NCBI RefSeq assembly: GCF_001693515.2
Contig: NZ_CP042968.1
Coordinates: 1,984,001 to 2,048,000, forward strand
Length of the DNA: 64,000 nt
Origin: Bradyrhizobium paxllaeri
Lineage (GTDB): Bacteria; Pseudomonadota; Alphaproteobacteria; Rhizobiales; Xanthobacteraceae
Direction: 5' to 3'
Under the pieces are notes generated by a model. The model was not told the origin of the DNA, searched no databases, and saw only the letters and a list, made by a program, of their open reading frames with translations. Position 1 is the stretch's first letter. Each line of letters opens with the position of its first letter. This document shows positions 1 to 7,752 of this stretch, one piece after another. A program made the translations under genes and the position numbers.

Positions 1-125
1 ATCGCGCCGCAGCAATCCAAAATTTCATTGCCACGCGCCCTGCGGATTCGTTTTGCGGCTAGACGGTCGCTCCCGCCCGATCCAGCCTGCGCGAACCATT
101 CAAGCCGCGAAACAGGAGATGGACA

Positions 126-575
126 ATGGCAGCGCTCGAAAAAGGCATCACCGCCAACGGTACCGGCTACGGCGGCAAGACCTGGAACATCCTGGGTCAG
201 GTCTACTTCCCCAAGGCGATCACCGATTCCACCTTTGCCTTCGAGACCAATAGCGAGCCCGGCCAGTTCGTGCCGGTGCACGTCCACCCGACGCAGGATG
301 AATTCATCCTGGTGCAGGAGGGCACCCTCGATCTCAAGCTCGACGGCGTCTGGGTGCAGGCCAAGGCCGGCGATCTCGTCCGGATGCCGCGCGGCATCCC
401 GCACGGCTACTTCAATAAATCGGACAAGCCGGCGCGCGCGCTGTTCTGGGTGTCGCCGATGCAGAAACTCGAGGCGCTGTTCAACCAGCTTCACAATCTG
501 ACCGACCCCGCAGAGGTGGTGCGGATCTCGGCGCTGCATGAAGTGGATTTCCTGCCGCCCGAGGCGAACGAGTAA
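126..575 (+). CDS. Cupin-domain protein (small single-domain beta-barrel)
   Basis: A 149-residue protein with one cupin fold. The first cupin motif is visible around residues 57-75 (HVHPTQDEF, where the two His and the Glu are usual metal ligands) and the second around residues 88-100 (GDLVRMPRGIPHGYFN). Length and motifs fit small quercetin-dioxygenase-like cupins, a family of metal-dependent oxygenases and of plain binding proteins, so the reaction cannot be read from sequence. A strong AGGAGAT ribosome-binding site sits just before the ATG. It is followed 44 bases later by a flavin monooxygenase on the same strand, so the two may be co-transcribed and may act on a common aromatic intermediate of the anthranilate/kynurenine block. 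No signal peptide is seen, so it is probably cytoplasmic. Confidence 0.82.
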   Translation: MAALEKGITANGTGYGGKTWNILGQVYFPKAITDSTFAFETNSEPGQFVPVHVHPTQDEFILVQEGTLDLKLDGVWVQAKAGDLVRMPRGIPHGYFNKSDKPARALFWVSPMQKLEALFNQLHNLTDPAEVVRISALHEVDFLPPEANE

Positions 576-619
576 CGCGCAGCAATCTATTCCAGGCCAA
601 TCCTTGCGGGAGAGTTGTC

Positions 620-2110
620 ATGATCAGGCGGAAACAGGTTTGTATCATCGGCGCCGGCGTATCGGGGTTGGCGGCCGCAAAAGCCTTCGCCGCGCGCGGT
701 CATCAGATCACGATCATTGAGCGCAGCGGCGATCTCGGCGGCGTCTGGGAGCCGGCGCGGTCCTATCCCGAGGTGCAAACGCAGAGCCCGAAGGATCTCT
801 ATCGTTACACCGACAAGGCGATGCCGGATTCCTATCCGGAATGGCCGAAGGGTCCGCAGGTCCACGCCTATCTGACGGAATACGCAAAAGACAATAATCT
901 CCTCGGTGCGATCCGCTTCAATACGACGGTGGCGCAGATGGATCGCCGGCCGGACGCAAAGCCGGGGTGGCGGCTCGATCTGCGTGGGCCCGATGGCAGC
1001 ACCAGCCACGAAGATTTCGATTTCGTCGCGGTCTGCACCGGGCAGTTCAACGAGCCGCAGACGCTCAGCCTGGCCGGCGAAGATGCCTTCAAGGCGCAGG
1101 GCGGGCGCATCATGCACTCCTCGAAATACAACGCCCCTGAGATCGCCAGGGGCCGCAGGGTCGTCGTGCTCGGCGGTTCGAAGTCGGCGACGGACATTGC
1201 CGTCAACGCGGTGAATTCCGGCGCCGCCGAAGTCACACTGGTGTACCGCGAGCCGGTGTGGCGGATTCCCTATTTCATCGGCGGCCTCGTCAACTTCAAG
1301 CGCATTCTCTACATCCGTGCGCAGGAGGAGATGTTCAAAAGCTGGGGCATCGGCGCGATGTCGCGGTTCGCCCATGCGGTGGCAAAGCCATTCATCTGGG
1401 CCAACTGGCGCGGGCTGGAGAGCCTGCTGAAGGTTCAGCTCAAGCTCGGCAAATGCGACATGGTGCCGAAGGAGAGGATCGAGGACGGCGTCAACTGCTC
1501 GGTGCCAATCGCAACACCAGGATTCTTTCCGATGGTCGCGGACGGTCGCATCAAGGCGATCAAAGGCAGCTTCGCGCGCTATGACGGTAATTCCATTGTG
1601 ATGACCGGCGGGCAGCGCGTCCAGGCCGACGTCGCCGTTCTCGCGATCGGCTACAAATTGGGCGTGCCGTTCCTGCCGCAGACGTATCGCGACAGACTGG
1701 TCGATCCCGACGGGCAGTACCGGCTCTATCGTCTGATCGCCAACCCGGACCTGCCTGAAATGGGGTTCGTCGGCTTCAACTCCAGCTTCTGCACGGTGTT
1801 GTGCGCGGACCTCGCGGCGAACTGGCTGGTGCGCTACGCCGACGGCCAACTCGCGCGTCAGCCCACACTTAAGGAGATGCAGGACAACATCGAGATGATG
1901 CTGCATTTCAGGCGTGTCGAGCGACCGGCGGCCGGCGTCTATGGCGGGCTGTGCGTCGCGCCCTATCACTTCAAGCATTTTGACGAGCTGCTCGCCGATA
2001 TCGGCGTGTCCGGACGGCGGGCCAATCCGCTGGTGGAGAAGTTTACTCCGCCTGATGCCGCAGCCTATGGCCGTTTCCTCGCCGCGGCGCCCGCCTATCG
2101 GGCAGGCTGA
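620..2110 (+). CDS. Flavin-containing monooxygenase (FMO family)
   Basis: A 496-residue two-dinucleotide-fold enzyme. The FAD-binding GAGVSG is at residues 11-16, the acidic end of the second strand (ERSGDLGG) follows at 34-41, and the NADPH-binding fold has GGSKSA at 185-190. Just before it is an FMO-like fingerprint (FKAQGGRIMHSSKY, residues 157-170). Class B FMOs insert one oxygen into N, S or ketone substrates using NADPH. The substrate is not readable, but the gene lies between a cupin and a 2-aminobenzoate-CoA ligase homologue on the same strand, so an aromatic amine or a kynurenine-derived compound is a reasonable guess. No membrane anchor or signal peptide is evident. The reverse strand also carries a long open frame here, judged to be a coding shadow. 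Confidence 0.88.
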   Translation: MIRRKQVCIIGAGVSGLAAAKAFAARGHQITIIERSGDLGGVWEPARSYPEVQTQSPKDLYRYTDKAMPDSYPEWPKGPQVHAYLTEYAKDNNLLGAIRFNTTVAQMDRRPDAKPGWRLDLRGPDGSTSHEDFDFVAVCTGQFNEPQTLSLAGEDAFKAQGGRIMHSSKYNAPEIARGRRVVVLGGSKSATDIAVNAVNSGAAEVTLVYREPVWRIPYFIGGLVNFKRILYIRAQEEMFKSWGIGAMSRFAHAVAKPFIWANWRGLESLLKVQLKLGKCDMVPKERIEDGVNCSVPIATPGFFPMVADGRIKAIKGSFARYDGNSIVMTGGQRVQADVAVLAIGYKLGVPFLPQTYRDRLVDPDGQYRLYRLIANPDLPEMGFVGFNSSFCTVLCADLAANWLVRYADGQLARQPTLKEMQDNIEMMLHFRRVERPAAGVYGGLCVAPYHFKHFDELLADIGVSGRRANPLVEKFTPPDAAAYGRFLAAAPAYRAG

Positions 2111-2184
2111 GAGGCGGGTTCCCCGCAGGGGTAACCCCTGCGGGCAGGAAGGCACGATTCCACCCTTGATTCCGCACTTGCGCA

Positions 2185-2210
2185 AAATTGTTTTAAGCCT
2201 AAAATGATTT
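2185..2210. promoter_or_regulatory. Palindromic operator candidate upstream of the CoA ligase
   Basis: An AT-rich island in otherwise GC-rich DNA contains TTTTAAGCCTAAAAT. The core TTTTA-AGCC-TAAAA pairs with itself apart from one position, and extra outer matches continue to 2185 and 2210. A very similar site, ATTTCAAGCTTAAAAT, lies in the kynU/formamidase divergent promoter (6778-6793). Shared consensus: TTTnAAGCnTAAAAT. The size and symmetry suit a MarR- or Lrp-type regulator, but no such regulator gene lies nearby. Inference only. Confidence 0.5.
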
Positions 2211-2283
2211 GCGAGACGGCGTTGCCGGGCGTCCTCGATATTGATCTCGAGCCTTTCATTGGTGGAAGCGAGGGGAGATGAAG

Positions 2284-3981
2284 ATGTCAGGTATAACTCC
2301 CAGCCGGACCGCTGGTCGGTCCCTTGGCCCGTCCGGCCATGTCGACGACTTTGCGCGGCGAAATCTGCCGCCATCAGAACAATGGCCGGACCTGCTGCTC
2401 GACCGGCCGGAGTTTCAATATCCGGAATATCTGAATGCCGCGGTCGAACTGACCGACCGGATCGTCGAGAAAGGCTGGGGCGACCGGATCGCGCTGATCG
2501 GCAATGGCCGCCAACGCACCTACAAGGAGCTGGCCGACTGGTCCAACCGCCTGGCGCATGCGCTGGTGGAGAACTATGGCGTCAAGCCCGGCAACCGCGT
2601 CCTGATCCGCTCCGGCAACAACCCGGCGCTGGTCGCGGCATGGCTCGCCGCCACCAAGGCGGGCGCCGTCGTCGTCAACACCATGCCGATGCTGCGTGCG
2701 GGCGAACTCAGCAAGATCGTCGACAAGGCGGAGATCGCACTGGCGCTGACCGACAGCCGCATCGCCGATGAACTGGTCGCCTGCGCAAAGACCAGCAAGT
2801 TCCTCAAGCAGGTCGTGAACTTCGACGGCACGTCGAACCATGATGCCGAGCTTGACCGGGTGGCACTGAACAAGCCGGTGAAGTTCGACGCCGTGAAGAC
2901 GGGACGCGACGACGTCGCGCTATTGGGATTCACCTCCGGCACGACAGGCGAGCCCAAGGCGACGATGCATTTCCATCGCGACCTCATGATCGTTGCCGAC
3001 GGTTATGCGAGCGAAGTCCTCAACGTCACGGAGGACGATGTCTTCGTCGGCTCGCCGCCGCTGGCCTTTACCTTCGGGCTCGGGGGACTGGCGATCTTCC
3101 CGCTGCGGTTCGGCGCGACGGCGACGCTGCTCGAAAACGCATCCCCGCCGGAGATGGTCAAGATCATCGAGACCTACAAGGCGACGATCTGCTTCACCTC
3201 GCCGACCGCGTATCGCGCGATGATGGCCGCGATGGACAAGGGCGCCAACCTGTCGTCGCTGCGGCTGGCAATTTCCGCCGGCGAAACCTTGCCGGCGCCG
3301 GTATTCGAAAGCTGGACCCGCAAGACCGGCAAGACCATTCTCGACGGCATCGGCTCGACCGAACTGCTGCATATCTTCATCACCAACCACGTCGGTGACG
3401 CCGTCGCCGGGACGACGGGGCGGCCGGTCACAGGCTACGAGGCGAAGATCGTCGACGACGACATGAACGAATTGCCTGATGGCACCGTCGGCAAGCTTGC
3501 GGTGCGCGGCCCGACCGGCTGCCGCTATCTCGCGGACACGAGGCAATCGAACTATGTCCGCGACGGCTGGAATCTGACGGGCGATTCCTTTGTTCGCGGT
3601 GCGGATGGGCGGTTGTCCTTTGTCGCCCGCTCGGACGATATGATCGTCTCTTCCGGCTACAACATCGCTGGTCCCGAGGTTGAGGCGGCGCTGCTGTCGC
3701 ATCCGGCCGTCGCCGAATGCGGTGTGGTCGGCGCGCCCGACGAGGCGCGCGGCATGATCGTCAAGGCCTACGTGGTGCTGGCGGGCGGCGCTGCAGCCGA
3801 TGCTGCGCTGACGCAGGCATTGCAGGACCACGTCAAGCAGACGATCGCGCCCTATAAATATCCGCGTGCGATCGAATATGTCGCGCAACTGCCGAAGACC
3901 GAGACCGGCAAGCTCCGGCGCTTTGCGCTGAGGCAGATGGCTGCTTCCGGTGCGGCGTCGCCAGGCGTTGCCGCGGAATGA
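2284..3981 (+). CDS. 2-aminobenzoate (anthranilate)-CoA ligase-like acyl-CoA synthetase
   Basis: An AMP-forming aryl-CoA ligase of about 565 residues. The phosphate-binding loop is FTSGTTGEPK (about residues 216-225), the adenine-binding region includes GIGSTELLHIF, and the C-terminal lobe ends in the catalytic-lysine motif PKTETGK. The overall pattern matches benzoate/2-aminobenzoate-CoA ligases. Since kynureninase, which releases anthranilate, is encoded 1.5 kb away, anthranilate is the likeliest substrate, giving 2-aminobenzoyl-CoA for CoA-dependent aerobic breakdown. 4-hydroxybenzoate or benzoate cannot be excluded. An ATG also occurs at 2278, but the ribosome-binding site AGGGGAG touches it, so the ATG at 2284 (six-base spacing) is preferred. 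A RidA gene follows after 25 bases. Confidence 0.8.
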   Translation: MSGITPSRTAGRSLGPSGHVDDFARRNLPPSEQWPDLLLDRPEFQYPEYLNAAVELTDRIVEKGWGDRIALIGNGRQRTYKELADWSNRLAHALVENYGVKPGNRVLIRSGNNPALVAAWLAATKAGAVVVNTMPMLRAGELSKIVDKAEIALALTDSRIADELVACAKTSKFLKQVVNFDGTSNHDAELDRVALNKPVKFDAVKTGRDDVALLGFTSGTTGEPKATMHFHRDLMIVADGYASEVLNVTEDDVFVGSPPLAFTFGLGGLAIFPLRFGATATLLENASPPEMVKIIETYKATICFTSPTAYRAMMAAMDKGANLSSLRLAISAGETLPAPVFESWTRKTGKTILDGIGSTELLHIFITNHVGDAVAGTTGRPVTGYEAKIVDDDMNELPDGTVGKLAVRGPTGCRYLADTRQSNYVRDGWNLTGDSFVRGADGRLSFVARSDDMIVSSGYNIAGPEVEAALLSHPAVAECGVVGAPDEARGMIVKAYVVLAGGAAADAALTQALQDHVKQTIAPYKYPRAIEYVAQLPKTETGKLRRFALRQMAASGAASPGVAAE

Positions 3982-4006
3982 TTGTAACCCTGATGGAGAA
4001 AAGCCG

Positions 4007-4465
4007 GTGACTGCCCCCAAGGGCCCCACGCTGAACGTGGTGTCTCATTCCAATACCGATACCTCGACGTCTGCCCCGCAAGTGCTGCAGCCGAGCGGCT
4101 GGCCGATGCCGAAAGGCTACGCCAACGGCATGGCCGCCGATGGCCGGCTTGTGATGACGGGCGGCGTGATCGGCTGGGACACCCAAGGGCATCTGGCGTC
4201 GGACTTCGTCGCGCAGGTGCGCCAGACGCTTGCCAACATTGCCGAGATTCTCGCCGAGGGCGGCGCAAAGCCGGAGCATCTAGTTCGGCTGACCTGGTAC
4301 GTCGTCGACATCGAGGAATATCTCGCCAGCCTGAAGGAACTCGGCCGCGTCTATCGCGAGACTTTTGGCGCGCATTATCCGGCGATGGCGCTGGTGCAGG
4401 TGGTGCGCCTGGTCGAGAAGGAGGCCCGCGTCGAGATCGAGGCGACGGCGGTGGTGCCGCGCTGA
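4007..4465 (+). CDS. RidA/YjgF/YER057c family protein
   Basis: A 152-residue protein with the YjgF-like fold: a glycine-rich early segment (MTGGVIGWDTQG), the central helix-rich part (VRQTLANIAEILAEGGA) and the C-terminal VRLVEKEARVEIEATAVV strand pattern. Family members hydrolyse reactive enamine/imine intermediates or act as deaminases in aromatic and heterocycle breakdown. The 4-aminomuconate/2-aminobenzoyl-CoA type of pathway would generate such species, which fits its place just downstream of the CoA ligase. The start is taken as GTG because GGAGAA lies six bases before it; an upstream in-frame extension would run into the ligase gene. The N-terminus is about 25 residues longer than a minimal RidA. 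Confidence 0.83.
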   Translation: MTAPKGPTLNVVSHSNTDTSTSAPQVLQPSGWPMPKGYANGMAADGRLVMTGGVIGWDTQGHLASDFVAQVRQTLANIAEILAEGGAKPEHLVRLTWYVVDIEEYLASLKELGRVYRETFGAHYPAMALVQVVRLVEKEARVEIEATAVVPR

Positions 4466-4490
4466 TTTCAGTTTCTCGGATGTCGTCCTA

Positions 4491-4699
4491 GAGCATGATG
4501 AAATTAGATTTGATGCGACCACGAAGAAGGTGCGCTCCCTCTCCCGCTTGCGGGGGAGGGGTGGGGCGGGGGTGTCTCCGCGGGCGATACTGCCCGAGTG
4601 GAGAGAGCCCCCACCCGTCGCTTCGCGCCGACCTCCCCCGCAAGCGGGAGAGGTGAAACGCGTTGCGGCTAAACTCACCTAACCAAAAATCATCACGCT
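4491..4699. repeat. Intergenic palindromic repeat element
   Basis: Between convergent ridA and kynA genes. It has perfect 22-base inverted arms at 4538-4559 and 4632-4653 (left arm CCTCTCCCGCTTGCGGGGG plus three more bases), and is edged by GAGCATGATG on the left and AATCATCACGCTTTA on the right. The same edge sequences recur in the repeat after uxuA and the CTCTCCCGCTTGCGGG core resembles the one after the HU gene, so this is a dispersed family. It could fold into a long hairpin and terminate transcription from both sides. Confidence 0.75.
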
Positions 4700-5539
4700 T
4701 TAGAGCTCTGTTCTCAGCTTCCAGAGTTCCGGAAAAAGTTCGACCTCCAGCATCTTGCGCAGGTAGGAGACGCCCGACGTGCCGCCGGTGCCGCGCTTCA
4801 GGCCGATGATGCGTTCGACCGTCGTGACGTGGTTGAAGCGCCAGCGGCGGAAATAGTCTTCGAAATCGACCAGCTTTTCCGCAAGCTCATAGAGCATCCA
4901 GTGCTTCGCCGGCGCCGCATAGACAGTCTTCCAGGCCGCCAAGACCTCGTCGTTCGGCGTGCGCTTGTCGCGCCAGTCGGTTCGGCGTGCGTCCTCGCCG
5001 ATGTCAAAACCATTGCGCGCCAGCAATAGTAGCGCCTCATCATAGAGGCCGGGCTCGGCGAGAATTTCCTCGAGCTTGGCCGTGATGTCGGCGCGGTGGG
5101 CGTGCGGGCCAAGCAGCGCCAGATTGCGATTGCCGGCAAGGAACTCGATCGCGCGGTACTGGTACGACTGGAAACCCGAGGACTGCCCGAGCTGATCGCG
5201 AAACTCGGAATATTCGCTGGGTGTCATCGTCCGCAGCACGTCCCAGGCGGTATTGAGCTGCTCGAAGATCCGGGCGACGCGCGACAGCATCTTGAAGGCG
5301 GGCTGCAACTGGTCGTGGTGGATCGCCTTGATGGCGGAACGGATTTCGTGGATGGCCAGCTTCATCCAGAGTTCGGACGTCTGGTGCTGGATGATGAACA
5401 GCAATTCGTCATGCGCCTTCGAGAGCGGCTCTTGCGCGTCCAGAAGTCGTTCCAGATGCAGATAATCGCTGTAGGACATGCGCCCTTCGAACGACATCTG
5501 GGCTCCCTCACGCGGGGAGTCGTCGGGCTTGCCGGTCAT
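4700..5539 (-). CDS. kynA: Tryptophan 2,3-dioxygenase
   Basis: A 279-residue heme enzyme converting L-tryptophan to N-formylkynurenine, the first step of the kynurenine pathway. Visible family signatures: [11 protein letters not shown] near residues 23-33, [13 protein letters not shown] with the substrate-site His at 52, [13 protein letters not shown] with Arg 114, the heme-binding His 237 in [12 protein letters not shown], and the substrate-binding GTGGTSG loop at 250-256. Length is normal. It is the second gene of a two-gene operon: its ATG overlaps the kynureninase stop by four bases, so the two are translationally coupled. It converges on the RidA gene across a palindromic repeat. Confidence 0.96.
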   Translation of the reverse strand: MTGKPDDSPREGAQMSFEGRMSYSDYLHLERLLDAQEPLSKAHDELLFIIQHQTSELWMKLAIHEIRSAIKAIHHDQLQPAFKMLSRVARIFEQLNTAWDVLRTMTPSEYSEFRDQLGQSSGFQSYQYRAIEFLAGNRNLALLGPHAHRADITAKLEEILAEPGLYDEALLLLARNGFDIGEDARRTDWRDKRTPNDEVLAAWKTVYAAPAKHWMLYELAEKLVDFEDYFRRWRFNHVTTVERIIGLKRGTGGTSGVSYLRKMLEVELFPELWKLRTEL

Positions 5540-6729
5540 GTTACGAGCGCCTTCTTGCGGTATTCCGCGGTATCCCAGCGGCGATGGGTCAAGACGTCGG
5601 CGATGATGTCGACTGCCGCGCGAACCTCGGTTTCTCCGATATAGAGCGGCGTAAAGCCGAAGCGCATCATATCAGGCGCGCGGAAGTCGCCGATCACGTC
5701 GCGCGCGATCAGTGCCTGCATGATCGCGTAGCCCTCCGGGTGACGAAACGATACCTGGCTGCCGCGCTGCTTGCCGTCCCGCGGCGAAGCCAGCGTCAGC
5801 TCGGGACAGCGTGCTTCGACTTCACGGATGAAGAGATCGGCAAGCGCGATCGATGCATGGCGCACGTCGGCCATGCTGACGTCGTCCCAGACGTCGAGGG
5901 CGGCGTCGAGCGCGGCCATCGCAATGATCGGGGGCGTACCAACCCGCATGCGCTCGATGCCCGGTCCGGCCCGATAGTCGAGGTCAAAGGCAAAGGGCGC
6001 GTGATGACCCATCCAGCCGGAAAGCGCCGGCCGCGCCTTGTCGGCGTGCTTCGGCGCGACATAGATGAAGGCTGGCGCGCCAGGACCGGCATTGAGATAT
6101 TTGTAGGTGCAGCCGACGGCGAAATCGGCTCCAGCAGCTTCCAACTCTACCGGAAGCGCGCCCGCGGAATGCGCCAGATCCCAGACCGTCAGCGCGCCGG
6201 CGGCATGCGCCCTCTGTGTCAGCGCGCGCATGTCGTGCAGCCGGCCGGTGCGGTAGTCGACCTCGGTCAGCATCAGCACCGCGATCGTCTCGTCGATGGC
6301 GGCTTCGACGTCTTCCGGGGCCACGACCTTCAACGCGTAGCCGCGGTCGAGGGATTCAAGCAGGCCGCTGGCGATGTAGAGATCGGAAGGAAAATTGCCG
6401 TTGTCCGACAGGATCACGCGCCGCGACGGATTGAGCTCGAGCGCCGAGGCCAGCGCCTGGTAAACTTTGATCGACAGCGTATCGCCCACCACCACTGTGC
6501 CGTCGGCAGCCCCGATCAGCCGGCCGATGCGGTCGCCGATATGCCGCGGCTGCGTCATCCACCCGGAGACGTTCCAGCCCTTGATGAGGTGCTTGCCCCA
6601 TTCCTCCGATATCATGCGACTGACGCGATCGGCGGCGGCAACGGGCAGGGGGCCGAGCGAATTGCCGTCCAGATAGATCACGCCGTCCGGGATAGCGAAC
6701 CGGGATTTCGTTCGCGTGAAATCGGTCAT
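5536..6729 (-). CDS. kynU: Kynureninase
   Basis: A 397-residue fold-type I PLP enzyme that cleaves L-kynurenine to anthranilate and alanine. The PLP lysine is Lys 210 in [12 protein letters not shown], with the cofactor-ring Asp 184 in WDLAHSAG. The N-terminal [11 protein letters not shown] and [12 protein letters not shown] segments are typical of the family. Length matches bacterial kynureninases. It is the promoter-proximal gene of kynU-kynA and is transcribed divergently from the alpha/beta-hydrolase formamidase gene, with only 66 bases between the starts. Those bases hold the palindrome proposed to control the block. The anthranilate it releases is the probable substrate of the CoA ligase encoded nearby. 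Confidence 0.96.
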   Translation of the reverse strand: MTDFTRTKSRFAIPDGVIYLDGNSLGPLPVAAADRVSRMISEEWGKHLIKGWNVSGWMTQPRHIGDRIGRLIGAADGTVVVGDTLSIKVYQALASALELNPSRRVILSDNGNFPSDLYIASGLLESLDRGYALKVVAPEDVEAAIDETIAVLMLTEVDYRTGRLHDMRALTQRAHAAGALTVWDLAHSAGALPVELEAAGADFAVGCTYKYLNAGPGAPAFIYVAPKHADKARPALSGWMGHHAPFAFDLDYRAGPGIERMRVGTPPIIAMAALDAALDVWDDVSMADVRHASIALADLFIREVEARCPELTLASPRDGKQRGSQVSFRHPEGYAIMQALIARDVIGDFRAPDMMRFGFTPLYIGETEVRAAVDIIADVLTHRRWDTAEYRKKALVT

Positions 6730-6795
6730 GTCTTTCCCTTGTTCCGCACCTTGGAATTATTCGCGCTGACTCCAATTATTTCAAGCTTAAAATTT
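6730..6795. promoter_or_regulatory. Divergent kynU / formamidase promoter with palindromic operator
   Basis: This 66-base AT-rich gap contains ATTTCAAGCTTAAAAT at 6778-6793, symmetric about AAGCTT with one mismatched pair. It matches the site upstream of the CoA ligase. A partial direct repeat, GGAATTATT and CCAATTATT, lies at 6753-6761 and 6772-6780. The palindrome ends three bases before the proposed formamidase ATG, so a bound repressor would block that gene directly, and could reach the kynU promoter too. Inference from symmetry and recurrence. Confidence 0.5.
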
Positions 6796-7710
6796 ATGGC
6801 GGTAGGTACGCTTCCCGGTATAGACTGGTTGCGCGCGGACATCGATCCCCGTCCGGCTCACAAATGGAAACCGAACCGCGTGATTTTTCATCAGATTTCC
6901 GACTGGAGCGACGCCTATGCGAATGCTCCGAACATTCCGCGCGGCGACCGCTGGCCGGCGGCGTGGGTGCAGCCCGCGCAGGCCTATCGAGACGCACTCC
7001 AAAGCCACGGCCGAGCGACGCTCGATATCAGCTATGGCAAGCGTGAACGAAACCGCTTCGATCTCTTTAGACCGGAAGGCCGGCCAAAGGGCCTGGTTGT
7101 GTTCGTTCATGGCGGATTCTGGAAGGCGCTCGACAAGAGTTTCTGGTCGCATCTCGCGCGCGGATCGGTTGATAGCGGCCATGCGGTGGCGATGCCGTCC
7201 TACACGTTGTGTCCGGCCGTGCGCATCGCCGAGATCACGCGCGAAATTGCCGCTTCCGTCGCGCGCGCCGCCGCGATGGTCGAAGGCCCGCTTTTTCTGG
7301 CCGGCCATTCCGCCGGCGGGCATCTGGTGACGCGGATGATTTCGGCGACGTCGCCGCTCGCGGACGATGTCAGGGCGCGCATCAGCCACACCATCTCCAT
7401 ATCAGGCCTTCATGACCTTCGTCCGCTGATGAAAGCCGCGATGAATACGGAGCTGCGGATCGATGAGGCCGAGGCACTCGCGGAAAGCCCCGCATTGCTG
7501 GCGCCGATGCCGAATGCGCGCGTCACGTGCTGGGTGGGCAGCGCCGAGCGCCCGGAATTCGTCCGCCAGAACGCGCTTCTCGCCAACATCTGGACCGGGC
7601 TCGGCGCGAGCACTCGCGTGATCGAGGAGCCCGGCCGGCATCATTTCGATGTCATCGACGGGCTCGCCGATCCCGATCACCAACTGACCAGGACCTTGTT
7701 GTCTTCGTAG
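6796..7710 (+). CDS. Alpha/beta hydrolase, probable arylformamidase (kynurenine formamidase)
   Basis: A 304-residue serine hydrolase. HGGFW at residues 105-109 is the oxyanion-hole motif typical of AFMID/BNA7-like formamidases, and the nucleophile elbow GHSAG has Ser 172. A late His is in RHHFDVIDGL. By context it would hydrolyse N-formylkynurenine to kynurenine, the step between the products of kynA and kynU. It belongs to the alpha/beta-hydrolase type, not the metal-dependent bacterial KynB type, so no kynB symbol is given. The start is uncertain: the homology-like part begins near SDWSDAYAN, and a GTG at 6880 is the alternative. A longer open frame runs upstream through kynU but is a shadow. 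Confidence 0.8.
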   Translation: MAVGTLPGIDWLRADIDPRPAHKWKPNRVIFHQISDWSDAYANAPNIPRGDRWPAAWVQPAQAYRDALQSHGRATLDISYGKRERNRFDLFRPEGRPKGLVVFVHGGFWKALDKSFWSHLARGSVDSGHAVAMPSYTLCPAVRIAEITREIAASVARAAAMVEGPLFLAGHSAGGHLVTRMISATSPLADDVRARISHTISISGLHDLRPLMKAAMNTELRIDEAEALAESPALLAPMPNARVTCWVGSAERPEFVRQNALLANIWTGLGASTRVIEEPGRHHFDVIDGLADPDHQLTRTLLSS

Positions 7711-7752
7711 CCGGCTGAATTTGTGAAATGAACGGCGGTTCCGACCCGCCAA

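Noticed and set aside
1..125. Possible end of an upstream gene or promoter
   Set aside because: Nothing beyond the cupin gene's ribosome-binding site could be supported in these bases.
587..2374. Long open frame on the minus strand opposite the FMO gene
   Set aside because: Arginine/histidine-rich, no family motifs and no ribosome-binding site; it mirrors the codon pattern of the FMO gene, which has full motifs.
4538..4653. Possible CRISPR-like repeat pair
   Set aside because: Only two arms in inverted, not direct, order; this is a hairpin element.
5584..6795. Extension of the formamidase frame far upstream through kynU
   Set aside because: Reads as the shadow of kynU, and the ATG after the divergent promoter is the sensible start.
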